DNA from: Clostridia bacterium
GTDB taxonomy: Bacteria; Bacillota; Clostridia; Oscillospirales; CAG-272
Assembly (NCBI GenBank): GCA_017481225.1
Contig: JAFUPM010000036.1
Span: 1 to 40,498, forward strand
Reading direction: 5' to 3'
Length of the DNA: 40,498 bases
The translations under genes were made by a program, and so were the position numbers. Within the stretch, counting starts at the first letter, position 1; every line of letters begins with the position of its first letter. The notes under the pieces were generated by a model that saw only the letters and a list, made by a program, of their open reading frames with translations, had not been told where the DNA came from and did not search any database. Positions 6,839 through 14,859 of this stretch are shown here, in pieces.

Positions 6839-9151
6839 ATGTTTGATAAAAAAACATTATCTGAGACTGATATAAGGACTAAATACATTACTCCCGCCAT
6901 CGTCAAAGCAGGATGGGATTCTATTACCCAAATGCGCGAGGAGTATAACGTCACCAAAGGACGTATTATTGCTCGCGGTAAGTCTTGCAAAAGAGAAGCT
7001 CCGTTAAAGGCAGACTATGTGCTTTTCTATAAACCTAACAAGCCGATAGCGATTATCGAAGCAAAAGATAATAAGCATACGATGTCTGATGGTATGCAGC
7101 AAGCACTTCAGTATGCTTCCATGATGAACGTTCCGTTTGTATTTTCTTCAAATGGAGATGGCTTTGTATTCCATAACAAATACATTACCGAGGGCGATGT
7201 TGAAATCACACTTTCACTTGATGAATTTCCTTCTCCCGAAGCCTTGTGGAAGATGTATCTCGAAAAGAATAATGTAAGTACCGCACAAGAGAAAATCATT
7301 GACGAGCCTTATTATTCTGATAACCCCGACAAGCAGCCCCGTTATTATCAGATGAACGCGATTAACAAGACCGTTGAAGCTGTTTCAGGTGGTCAGGACA
7401 GAGTTTTATTGGTAATGGCAACTGGTACGGGTAAAACTTACACAGCATTCCAAATTATTTGGCGTTTATGGAAGGCTGGCATTAAAAAGCGTATTTTGTT
7501 CCTTGCAGACAGAACCGCTCTTATCTCGCAGACCTTTACAAACGACTTTGCTCCTTTTAAGGATAAAATGACGTGGGTAACGAAGCAGAACTTTGATACA
7601 GCACACGAAATCTATCTTGGTCTTTATCAAGGACTTACGGGCGAGGACGAAGATGCAAATAGCTTATTCCAACAGTTTAGCCCCAGATTCTTTGATTTAA
7701 TCGTTGTTGACGAGTGCCACCGCGGTAGTGCAAAGGCAGATAGCCAATGGAGAGAGGTGCTTGAATACTTCTCGTCTGCTACACAGATTGGTCTTACTGC
7801 AACTCCCAAAGAAACAAACTCGGTATCCAACATTGACTACTTTGGCGATCCCATCTATACATATTCCTTGAAACAAGGTATTGACGATGGTTTCCTTGCT
7901 CCATATCGTGTTATCCGCGTGTTCTTTGATAGAGATATTGAAGGCTTTGTTCCTTACGATGGTCAGCTTGACGATAACGGCGAGGTGATCGATTATCGTG
8001 TATATAACACTACGGACTTCGACAAGAATATCGTCCTTGAAAGGCGTACAAAACTCGTGGCGAAGACGGTATCCGATTATCTAAAAAAACACGGTTGCCG
8101 TATGGATAAAACGATATTCTTCTGTGTAGACCAAGAGCATGCAGATCGTATGCGTCAGGCACTTGTAAATGAAAATGCAGATATGTGTGCCATTGACGAT
8201 AGATATGTTATGCGTATCACCGCAAATGATGAAGCGGGTGTAAAACAGCTTGATAATTTCCGTAACGTAGAAAAAGATTATCCCGTACTCGTTACTACTT
8301 CGAAGCTTCTTTCTACCGGTGTTGATATTCAAACCGTTAAATATATCGTGCTCGATTCTAATATCAGATCTATGACCGAGTTTAAGCAGATAATCGGCAG
8401 AGGCACGCGTGTTAGAGAGGATCTAGGTAAACTTTATTTTACAATATTTGATTTTAGAGATGTTACTCGCCTGTTCCACGATCCCGATTTTGACGGACCT
8501 ATTGAACAGCAAGATGACTTTGAGCCCCATAAACCAGGCCCCGGTCCTGAAAGACCTCCTAAGGTGCCGAAAGATCCCGGTGACAAGAAACCGAAGTATG
8601 TTCTTGGAGGCACGAGCGTTTCCGTATCCAAGAAACACGTTCAGTATCTTGATAAAGATGGTAAGCTTATTACCGAAAGCTTGATCGACTACACAAAGCG
8701 TAATGTTCGTAATCAATATGCATCAATGGACGATTTTCTCAACGCTTGGGGCGATGCTGAGCGTAAGCAGACTATTGTCGAGGAGCTTGAAAAGCGCGGC
8801 GTATTCTTTGACGATCTTTGCGACGAAGTAGGCAAAGACCTTGATCCTTTCGATATGATTCTTCATATCGTGTTCGACCAACCTCCGCTTACCAGAAAAG
8901 AACGTGCCGAGAATGTTCGTAAGCGTAACTACTTCACAAAATATGGCAAACAAGCCGCAGAGATTTTGGATGCGCTTTTGATCAAGTATGCGGATAGCGG
9001 ACTTACCGACCTTGAAAACGTGGATGTATTGAAGGTTGATCCTATCAAGCAGTACGGAACGCAGGTCTACATCGTCAATACCATCTTTGGCGGTATCGCT
9101 AATTTCAGACAAGCTATAAAAGAACTGGAAGCAGCCATTTACGCTGCATAA
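6839..9151 (+). CDS. hsdR: Type I restriction enzyme, R subunit (EcoEI/EcoAI-like)
   Basis: 770 residues. The N-terminal nuclease domain has the PD-(D/E)XK residues Asp59 (KADYVLFY) and Glu74-Ala-Lys76 (IAIIEAKD). The SF2 translocase motor has Walker A MATGTGKT (193-200), DECH (291-294), GLTATPKE (318-325), and motif VI QIIGRGTRVRED near 505-516. A Pro/Lys-rich linker (GPGPERPPKVPKDPGDKKP) leads into a C-terminal domain like that of EcoEI R proteins. The size suits the EcoEI/EcoAI (type IB) group rather than the ~1,000-residue EcoKI type. It cuts DNA after ATP-driven translocation when the HsdM2S complex meets unmethylated sites. Nothing essential is missing. Confidence 0.95.
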   Translation: MFDKKTLSETDIRTKYITPAIVKAGWDSITQMREEYNVTKGRIIARGKSCKREAPLKADYVLFYKPNKPIAIIEAKDNKHTMSDGMQQALQYASMMNVPFVFSSNGDGFVFHNKYITEGDVEITLSLDEFPSPEALWKMYLEKNNVSTAQEKIIDEPYYSDNPDKQPRYYQMNAINKTVEAVSGGQDRVLLVMATGTGKTYTAFQIIWRLWKAGIKKRILFLADRTALISQTFTNDFAPFKDKMTWVTKQNFDTAHEIYLGLYQGLTGEDEDANSLFQQFSPRFFDLIVVDECHRGSAKADSQWREVLEYFSSATQIGLTATPKETNSVSNIDYFGDPIYTYSLKQGIDDGFLAPYRVIRVFFDRDIEGFVPYDGQLDDNGEVIDYRVYNTTDFDKNIVLERRTKLVAKTVSDYLKKHGCRMDKTIFFCVDQEHADRMRQALVNENADMCAIDDRYVMRITANDEAGVKQLDNFRNVEKDYPVLVTTSKLLSTGVDIQTVKYIVLDSNIRSMTEFKQIIGRGTRVREDLGKLYFTIFDFRDVTRLFHDPDFDGPIEQQDDFEPHKPGPGPERPPKVPKDPGDKKPKYVLGGTSVSVSKKHVQYLDKDGKLITESLIDYTKRNVRNQYASMDDFLNAWGDAERKQTIVEELEKRGVFFDDLCDEVGKDLDPFDMILHIVFDQPPLTRKERAENVRKRNYFTKYGKQAAEILDALLIKYADSGLTDLENVDVLKVDPIKQYGTQVYIVNTIFGGIANFRQAIKELEAAIYAA

Positions 9152-9165
9152 GGAGATAACACACT

Positions 9166-10614
9166 ATGGCAAATTCATCATTGATAAAATCGCTCGAAAA
9201 CATTATGCGCATTGACGATGGCGTTGACGGCGATTCTCAATATATCGGTCAGATCACTTGGATGCTTTTCCTCAAAGCCTTTGATGCCAAGGAAATGGAA
9301 TGGGAATTCAAGCCCGGTTACAAGGGCATTATTCCCGTAGGTTACCGTTGGCGCGATTGGGCGGATGATAAGGAAGGTATCACGGGGGGAGCTTTGATCA
9401 AATTCGTCAGTGAGCTTTTTGAAAAGTTAAAGAACCTCGATACCTCTGATGGAGATATGCGTAAATACGTTGTCAGAAACGTGTTTGAGGATATCAACAA
9501 CTATATGAAGTCCGGCATTCAGCTCCGCAAACTCATCAATGCCATCAACGACAAGGTTGATTTTAACGATGCGAGAGAAAAGCATACCTTTAATGAACTT
9601 TATGAAGAAATGCTACGCGATTTGCAGAGCGCAGGACAAGCAGGTGAGTATTATACCCCTCGCCCCGTTACCAACTTTATCGTAGAAAAGGTTGATCCCA
9701 AGCTCGGTGAAATCGTTCTTGACCCTGCTTGTGGTACGGGCGGATTTTTGACAAGCACCATTGCACACTTCGGCAGCATTACTTCCACCGAAGAGCTTGC
9801 TATGCTTCAAAAGTCGATTAACGGTTGGGAGAAAAAGCCGCTTCCGTTCCTTCTTGCAATGACAAACCTCATTTTGCACGATATCGAAATTCCGTCCTTG
9901 AAGCATCAGAACTCGCTCTCCAAGCCTCTTTCTGAATATTCCGCAAAGGATAGAGTTGACGTTATCGTTGCCAACCCTCCTTTCGGTGGCGCAGAGGATA
10001 AGTCTGTCAAAAATAATTTCCCGTCTGAGTTCCAAACAAGCGAAACAGCCGATCTATTTATGGCACTTATCATGCATTTGCTTAAGGATAAAGGTCGTTG
10101 CGGTATCGTTTTGCCCGATGGGTTTATGTTCGGTGACGGCGTGAAAGCGACCATCAAAGAAAAACTTCTCAAAGAGTACGGACTTCACACCATTATTCGC
10201 TTGCCGCAGGTATTCAAGCCTTATGCCAGCGTAAACACCAATCTTTTGTTCTTCCAAAAGGGTGTTGTGAGCCGTGGTGTATGGTTCTATCGTTTGGATT
10301 ATCCCGAAGGAGTAAAGAGCTTTACCAAGACCAAGCCGATGCAGGACAAGCACTTTGATCCCGTTCGTGAATGGTGGGATGACAAGAAGCCGATTACGGT
10401 TGATGGCAAAGATAAATCCCGCTTCTTTACGGTGGATGAGCTTGTAGAATTGAACTATGACTTTGATAAATGCTGTCCTTTCCCTCATGAGGAGGAAGAA
10501 ATTTTGGAGCCGTCTGAACTTATAGCATGTTATCAAGCTGAGCGTTCTGAACTCAATGCAAATATTGACCGCATATTGTCCGATATCACGGCTATGTTGG
10601 AGGTAAAGGAATGA
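9166..10614 (+). CDS. hsdM: Type I R-M system DNA adenine-N6 methyltransferase, M subunit
   Basis: 482 residues. It has an HsdM N-terminal helical domain, then GEYYTPR (160-166), the AdoMet-binding motif DPACGTGG (186-193), and catalytic motif IV NPPF (270-273). It forms the M2S methylase with HsdS and the R2M2S nuclease with HsdR. AAGGAGAT stands 7 bases before the ATG, 14 bases after hsdR. Its last codon overlaps hsdS by ATGA, indicating translational coupling. Length matches type IB HsdM. Confidence 0.96.
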   Translation: MANSSLIKSLENIMRIDDGVDGDSQYIGQITWMLFLKAFDAKEMEWEFKPGYKGIIPVGYRWRDWADDKEGITGGALIKFVSELFEKLKNLDTSDGDMRKYVVRNVFEDINNYMKSGIQLRKLINAINDKVDFNDAREKHTFNELYEEMLRDLQSAGQAGEYYTPRPVTNFIVEKVDPKLGEIVLDPACGTGGFLTSTIAHFGSITSTEELAMLQKSINGWEKKPLPFLLAMTNLILHDIEIPSLKHQNSLSKPLSEYSAKDRVDVIVANPPFGGAEDKSVKNNFPSEFQTSETADLFMALIMHLLKDKGRCGIVLPDGFMFGDGVKATIKEKLLKEYGLHTIIRLPQVFKPYASVNTNLLFFQKGVVSRGVWFYRLDYPEGVKSFTKTKPMQDKHFDPVREWWDDKKPITVDGKDKSRFFTVDELVELNYDFDKCCPFPHEEEEILEPSELIACYQAERSELNANIDRILSDITAMLEVKE

Positions 10615-12059
10615 CCGCACAGGACTTGAAAAATTCAATTCTCCAACTTGCTGTGCAGGGTAAACTTGTGCCACAAGATCCGAGTGATGAGCCTGCTTCG
10701 GAGTTGTTAAAACGTTGCTCGACAACCTTTCTAAAGGTAAGCGATGAATATGTTTTTCCTTTTGATATTCCGAATTCATGGGAATGGACTAAGCTTGGAA
10801 ATTTGGTTTCCGTGATGGGTGGAACATCCTATAAATCAAACGAAGTTACTAAATCGGGAGTTAGAATACTGAGAGGTGGAAACATTCAAAACAGCGAAGT
10901 ACTTTATTTGGATAATGATGTGTTTTTGCCAGAATCGTTTATTGATAGCGAAAAAACAATTAGAAATGGTGATGTGCTGATTGTTGCTTCTACTGGCAGT
11001 AAGGCGGTGATCGGAAAACCGGGGTTTGTTTTTGAAGATGATGCCATGACCCAAATTGGAGCATTTTTGAGAATTATACGCCCCCATCATTTGGTGTTGG
11101 CTCCTTTTATACGTACGCTATTTGATAGCGAATATTATAGAGGTCATATACGAAATCAAGTTCAAGGAATGAACATCAATAATGTAAAAAATGAACACAT
11201 TACCGAATTTATTGTTCCTATTCCGCCTCTTGCTGAACAAAAACGTATTGTTGCAAAAATTGAGGAGCTTTTGCCTCTCATTGAAAGGTATGGTGAAGCA
11301 GAAGAACGCTTAAAGGAATTGAATGCAGAGTTTCCCGATAAGCTCCGCAAGTCAATTTTGCAACAAGCGGTGCAAGGTAAGCTTACCGAGCGTGATCCTG
11401 CCGACGAGCCTGCCTCTGAGCTTTTGAAGCGTATTTGCGCGGAGAAAGCTAAACTTATCGCCGAGGAAAAAATCAAAAAGGAAAAGCCGTTGCCACCCAT
11501 CACGGACGAAGAAAAGCCTTTTGAGATTCCCGAAACTTGGGAGTGGGCTCCTATGGGAGCGATATATAACATACACTCCAGTAAGAGAATACACGCAAAG
11601 GAATACACGATCGAAGGGGTGCCATTTTTTAGGTCTCTTGAAGTGGTTTCTTTGGCTAAAGGTATAGAGCCACCTGTATCTTATTATATTGCTCAAAAGA
11701 GATATGATGAAATCTGTCAAGACAATATTATGCCTAAAAAAGGCGACTTGTTGATTGCATGTATAGGTGGAAGCATCGGGTGGAATTGGATTGTTGACGA
11801 TCGAGTATTTTACTACAAAGATGGAAATGTTGTTGCCTTTGATGGCCATGATAATTTCGACATTGAATATCTAAAGCTATATTTGTCTTCTCCTGCGTTT
11901 TTGAAGCAAATATTTGATGATGTTAGCGGAACGGCCTATAAAGCGCTAACAATAGAAATGTTGAAGGCGCATTATATACCCGTACCACCTCTTGCCGAAC
12001 AAAAACGAATTGTCGCGCGTGTCGAGGAACTTCTTGCCGTGTGCGATGAATTGAAATGA
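10611..12059 (+). CDS. hsdS: Type I R-M specificity subunit
   Basis: 482 residues with two target-recognition domains (about 45-205 and 300-458), each reading one half of a bipartite DNA site. The conserved spacers are duplicated inside the protein: LQLAVQGKLV through DEPASELLKR (11-35) against LQQAVQGKLT through DEPASELLKR (250-274), and PLAEQKRIVA at 206-215 and 460-469. The two recognition domains themselves differ strongly. The start overlaps the hsdM stop by four bases. The recognised sequence cannot be read from the protein. Complete, normal length. Confidence 0.95.
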   Translation: MTAQDLKNSILQLAVQGKLVPQDPSDEPASELLKRCSTTFLKVSDEYVFPFDIPNSWEWTKLGNLVSVMGGTSYKSNEVTKSGVRILRGGNIQNSEVLYLDNDVFLPESFIDSEKTIRNGDVLIVASTGSKAVIGKPGFVFEDDAMTQIGAFLRIIRPHHLVLAPFIRTLFDSEYYRGHIRNQVQGMNINNVKNEHITEFIVPIPPLAEQKRIVAKIEELLPLIERYGEAEERLKELNAEFPDKLRKSILQQAVQGKLTERDPADEPASELLKRICAEKAKLIAEEKIKKEKPLPPITDEEKPFEIPETWEWAPMGAIYNIHSSKRIHAKEYTIEGVPFFRSLEVVSLAKGIEPPVSYYIAQKRYDEICQDNIMPKKGDLLIACIGGSIGWNWIVDDRVFYYKDGNVVAFDGHDNFDIEYLKLYLSSPAFLKQIFDDVSGTAYKALTIEMLKAHYIPVPPLAEQKRIVARVEELLAVCDELK

Positions 12060-12069
12060 GGTGAATCGA

Positions 12070-12822
12070 ATGAAAAACACGATTGAAGAGATGCGCGAAA
12101 TTAAGGTGCTTATTTCTCAGACCAACTCTTTTTGTGAAATCGTTCGTGGGATTTTAAATAATGTAAATGCTGCTGAAACTGCACGATATTCGTCTTTCAA
12201 AGATATGGCTTTCACTTATAACGATTTAGCAAAAAAGGCACAGCAACTGTTAAAAGTTTCCACTGTGTTTTACACATTCAATCTTGACGAGATTCCCGAT
12301 TGGGGAAATGCACTTTGGCCTACACAAAAACGTGTTATGGAGCAAGTGCTTGTTTGTGCAAACTTTTTGCGCTCTGCTTTGGAAGGAAGTATGGATTTCG
12401 CCGATGATGAATTCGATAATATTGAGAACTTCTTGCAAACGCGTCTTCGTACCGTGATCTTCCAAAAACCTGATAAAGAGTTAGAAGTTCAAAACGCCAT
12501 TGAATCTTTGTTACTTGGAAGAGGTTTGTCTAAAGGGATAGATTATGACAGAGAGTCCGGGAAATTTGAGTTCTCCGGCAAAGAGTATATACCAGATTTT
12601 ATCATCCCCAAATTCAATCTTTGCATAGAGGTAAAACTATTACGCGAGGGAAAGAAATCCAAAGTGATAGAAGAAATCAGCGCAGATATAACGGCATATA
12701 AAAAGGCATATCAAAGACAACTGTACGTAGTTTATGACCTTGGAGTGATACAAAACGAGGTTGAGTTTAAACGCGATATAGAAATGGTAGATGGAGTAAA
12801 ACTTATAGTCGTAAAGCATTAA
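12070..12822 (+). CDS. Accessory PD-(D/E)XK nuclease-domain protein in the hsd operon
   Basis: 250 residues from the ATG at 12070, which has GAGGTG six bases upstream; a GTG at 12061 lies inside that Shine-Dalgarno. Residues 1-130 look mainly helical and are unfamiliar to me. Residues about 134-235 carry a PD-(D/E)XK nuclease fold: an early helix with Glu137/Glu139 (DKELEVQNAIESLL), YIPDFIIP with Asp176, IEVKLL with Glu187 and Lys189, then DITAYKKAYQ and LYVVYDLG, resembling DpnII/MboI-like and AHJR-like restriction nuclease families. It begins 10 bases after hsdS, so it is co-transcribed with the type I system, which already has its own nuclease in HsdR. It may add a second cleavage activity or be an independent defence gene. 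The nuclease assignment is fairly sure; the role is unknown. Confidence 0.75.
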   Translation: MKNTIEEMREIKVLISQTNSFCEIVRGILNNVNAAETARYSSFKDMAFTYNDLAKKAQQLLKVSTVFYTFNLDEIPDWGNALWPTQKRVMEQVLVCANFLRSALEGSMDFADDEFDNIENFLQTRLRTVIFQKPDKELEVQNAIESLLLGRGLSKGIDYDRESGKFEFSGKEYIPDFIIPKFNLCIEVKLLREGKKSKVIEEISADITAYKKAYQRQLYVVYDLGVIQNEVEFKRDIEMVDGVKLIVVKH

Positions 12823-12839
12823 GAAAGAAGGACGTGTAG

Positions 12840-13253
12840 ATGGCAAAATCATCATATGAAAGACTTTTGGAAAAACAAATCAAACAGGCTAAAGAAGCGG
12901 ATCGCAAACGTGAACGTGAAGCGCGTAAAGAAGCCATTCGCGAGAGAGCTGCATCTGTTGTAAATGGACAACCCTTGATTTCAGGATTCCGAATTATGGA
13001 CACGACAGCTGAAGCAATATTAAAGTGTCTGCTTGAATGTAGGAGCGAAGAATCAAGTCGCGTAGCCTTCAACGATGGGATTTTTCCAGAATATGCTCAA
13101 ATGTCAATAGGGGTAGAATTGGAAAAATTAGTTCAATACGGTATGATTGGCGGTTTGATTTCATATGACTGCGGTGGATGGTGCGATGTGCTTCCGCCTG
13201 CACTCTCTTATGGAATGATAAAAGGAATCATACAACATCACATGTTCATATGA
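12840..13253 (+). CDS. Unknown protein, probably the N-terminal half of a frameshifted gene
   Basis: 137 residues as it stands, 17 bases after the nuclease gene, so last in the hsd operon. It opens with a highly charged helix rich in Lys, Arg and Glu (about 5-38, a likely coiled coil or DNA contact), then a segment that may be a winged-helix fold (TAEAILKCLLE; AQMSIGVELEKLVQYGMIGG; VLPPALSY). After ALSY (ending 13211) the frame reads GMIKGIIQHHMFI and stops. One extra T after position 13211 would give LSYWNDKRNH and join the next ORF into a single protein of about 269 residues. I do not know the family's function. Confidence 0.6.
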   Translation: MAKSSYERLLEKQIKQAKEADRKREREARKEAIRERAASVVNGQPLISGFRIMDTTAEAILKCLLECRSEESSRVAFNDGIFPEYAQMSIGVELEKLVQYGMIGGLISYDCGGWCDVLPPALSYGMIKGIIQHHMFI

Positions 13254-13648
13254 TGTTGGCTTCCGCTTTGACGGGAATGATAGATCAGTGTGAATGTGCA
13301 ATATTTTATAATACTCCAAATTCAATACTGGTTTCTGATGAGATAAGCAAGGCTGATGATATAAAAAAGGAAAAAACACTTTCTCCATGGATATATCATG
13401 AATTGTCAGTTTTAAGCACTATAAGAATTAGAGAACCGAATCGTGAGTTCCTAATGCATGGTGATTCAAATTTGTTCGAAGCTCGAAATGAATTAAAAGT
13501 AGAATATGATGTTAGTAAATTTTTAAGTTCAATGATAACGCTGACAGATGATGCTATTGTTCAGTGGAGTAAGAAAAACAAAACGATGAATCATTCATTG
13601 GATGAATTATATAGAATTGTGTGCCCCAAATATGAGTCAAGGCGATAA
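13250..13648 (+). CDS. Unknown protein, probably the C-terminal half of the same frameshifted gene
   Basis: 132 residues if it starts at ATG 13250, which overlaps the preceding stop by ATGA; the frame is open further left into the previous gene. Visible segments are LASALTGMIDQCECAIFYN and a helical C-terminus ending IVCPKYESRR. There is no convincing Shine-Dalgarno before 13250, which favours one broken gene over two coupled ones. The ATGA overlap leaves coupling possible. I recognise no catalytic motif. Confidence 0.5.
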   Translation: MMLASALTGMIDQCECAIFYNTPNSILVSDEISKADDIKKEKTLSPWIYHELSVLSTIRIREPNREFLMHGDSNLFEARNELKVEYDVSKFLSSMITLTDDAIVQWSKKNKTMNHSLDELYRIVCPKYESRR

Positions 13649-13716
13649 TCGATAACTACGGTTACCGTCTCTAAACTATCAATAATCAGACGAAAATAAG
13701 CCAAAAATCTCCGCAA

Positions 13717-13737
13717 GTGGTCAAACATGTGGTCAAA
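13717..13737 (+). repeat. Short direct repeat GTGGTCAAA, two copies
   Basis: GTGGTCAAA stands at 13717-13725 and 13729-13737, between the last island gene and its terminator. I see no ORF or other signal in 13649-13744. Confidence 0.5.
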
Positions 13738-13744
13738 GGCGAAA

Positions 13745-13788
13745 AATGGGCTTGTTCAACCCTCGAATCAGGGAATAACAAGCCCATT
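13745..13788 (+). terminator. Hairpin terminating the hsd island operon
   Basis: A 12-bp perfect stem (AATGGGCTTGTT with AACAAGCCCATT), with further CCCT/AGGG pairing in the loop. It lies about 100 bases after the last island ORF. There is no long U run, so it may act only partly as an intrinsic terminator. Confidence 0.6.
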
Positions 13789-13840
13789 AGTTATATTACG
13801 AAAACGCGAGATTTCAAGAGATTTAGCGAGAAAATAAAAG

Positions 13841-13872
13841 AAAATCGGAGGTTCGATTGAACCTCCGATTTT
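13841..13872 (-). terminator. tRNA-Pro terminator
   Basis: A perfect 14-bp stem (AAAATCGGAGGTTC and its complement) with loop GATT directly abuts the CCA end of the tRNA on the minus strand and is followed by CTTTTATTTT. Confidence 0.8.
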
Positions 13873-13883
13873 GGTCTGAGTGA
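13870..13883. repeat. Right attachment-site repeat inside tRNA-Pro
   Basis: TTTGGTCTGAGTGA covers the acceptor 3' strand and CCA of tRNA-Pro and is identical to 6356-6369. Together the two copies frame about 7.5 kb carrying the whole type I restriction-modification operon. Confidence 0.65.
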
Positions 13884-13947
13884 CAAGACTTGAACTTGCG
13901 GCCTCTACCACCCCAAGGTAGCGCGCTACCAACTGCGCCACACCCAG
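13872..13947 (-). tRNA. tRNA-Pro (anticodon GGG)
   Basis: 76 bases with encoded CCA. The acceptor CTGGGTG pairs with CACTCAG (one G-U); the D stem is GCGC/GCGC; the anticodon stem CTACC/GGTAG holds the loop TTGGGGT, giving anticodon GGG; the T arm GCAAG-TTCAAGT-CTTGT is followed by discriminator A and CCA. The gene is intact and reads leftward into its terminator. Its 3' end is the apparent integration target of the neighbouring island. Confidence 0.93.
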
Positions 13948-13978
13948 ATATGATTTGGTTGTTGGTTGGCTGTGTGGG

Positions 13979-14038
13979 CAAGTTTCGCCGGGCGAAACTT
14001 GTTCGGCGAAGCCGAATTGACGTCGCGGAGCGAGGTCA
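13979..14038. repeat. Three consecutive GC-rich palindromes
   Basis: Three hairpin-forming palindromes stand side by side: CAAGTTTCGCCGGGCGAAACTTG (13979-14001), TTCGGCGAAGCCGAA (14002-14016), and GACGTCGC-GGA-GCGAGGTC (14020-14038, one mismatch). They lie just upstream of tRNA-Pro and before the 150-bp repeats and resemble REP-like extragenic palindromes. Confidence 0.75.
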
Positions 14039-14086
14039 TCTCCAAAAAGCCTAATACATTATATCACCATTGGAGGAAAAAGTCAA

Positions 14087-14694
14087 GTGCTTTTTTCTTT
14101 TTTTGCGCATTTTTTGAAAAAAACTCAAAATTTCTTGATAATAAGGGAAAATGCCGAAGACGTACATTGCGTGTACGGTTGGGATGACGCGGACGTAAGA
14201 GTATATTAAGACTTCGGCAGGGCGTCTTGGCAATAAGCGAAAAGCGCTTTCTTTTGCGCGCTTTTTGAAAAAACTGAAAAATCCTTAATAATAAGGAAAA
14301 ATGCCGAAGACGTACATCGTGCGTACGGTTGGGATGACGTGGGCGTAAGAGTATATTAAGACTTCGGCAAGGCGCCTTGGCAATAAGCGAAAAGTGCTTT
14401 CTTTTTGCGCGCTTTTTGAAAAACTCAAAATTTCTTGATAATAAGGGAAAATGCCGAAGACGTACATTGCGTGTACGGTTGGGACGACGCGGGCGTAAGA
14501 GGATATTAAGACTTCGGCAGGGCGCCTTGGCAATAAGCGGAAAGCACTTTCTTTTTGCGCGCTTTTTGAAAAAACTGAAAAACCCTTAATAATAAGGAAA
14601 AATGCCGAAGATGTACATCGCGTGTACGGTTGGGATGACGCGGGCGTAAGAGGGTATTAAGGCTTCGGCGGGGCGTCTTGGCAATAAGCGAAAA
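14087..14694. repeat. Four ~150-bp tandem repeats in A-B-A-B order
   Basis: Units start near 14087, 14244, 14394 and 14544; the shared core ATGCCGAAG falls at 14151, 14301, 14451 and 14602. Units 1 and 3 have CTCAAAATTTCTTGATAATA before the core, while units 2 and 4 have CTGAAAAA/CCTTAATAATAAGG, so a 300-bp pair was probably duplicated. Each unit can fold: TGCCGAAG pairs with a downstream CTTCGGCA or alternatively with CGTCTTGGCA, and encloses a GTACA/TGTAC hairpin. The minus-strand reading frames across the units are by-products of the repeat and have no start signals. The rest of 14695-14859 shows nothing I can support. Confidence 0.9.
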
Positions 14695-14859
14695 GCGCTT
14701 TCTTTTTGATATTTTCTAAATAATCATATATGGTTTGCGGCTTTTCACAAAGTGATAAAGTAGGTATAAATACCAGATAATGTAATGTATTATTTACTTT
14801 TTGCGGTGATTTAGAGAAAATAGTGTATTGCGGCGTCGCGACTACACGGCTAAAGTGCA

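Noticed and set aside
13649..13744. Remnant of an integrase gene next to the right attachment repeat
   Set aside because: The repeated GTGGTCAAA is suggestive of a recombinase gene end, but no frame shows recombinase motifs.
14051..14533. Repeated minus-strand peptides starting MPRRPAEVLI
   Set aside because: They come from the 150-bp DNA repeat units; no ribosome-binding sites, and the frames break between units.
14087..14694. CRISPR array
   Set aside because: Units are contiguous 150-bp tandem copies with no unique spacers and no cas genes nearby.
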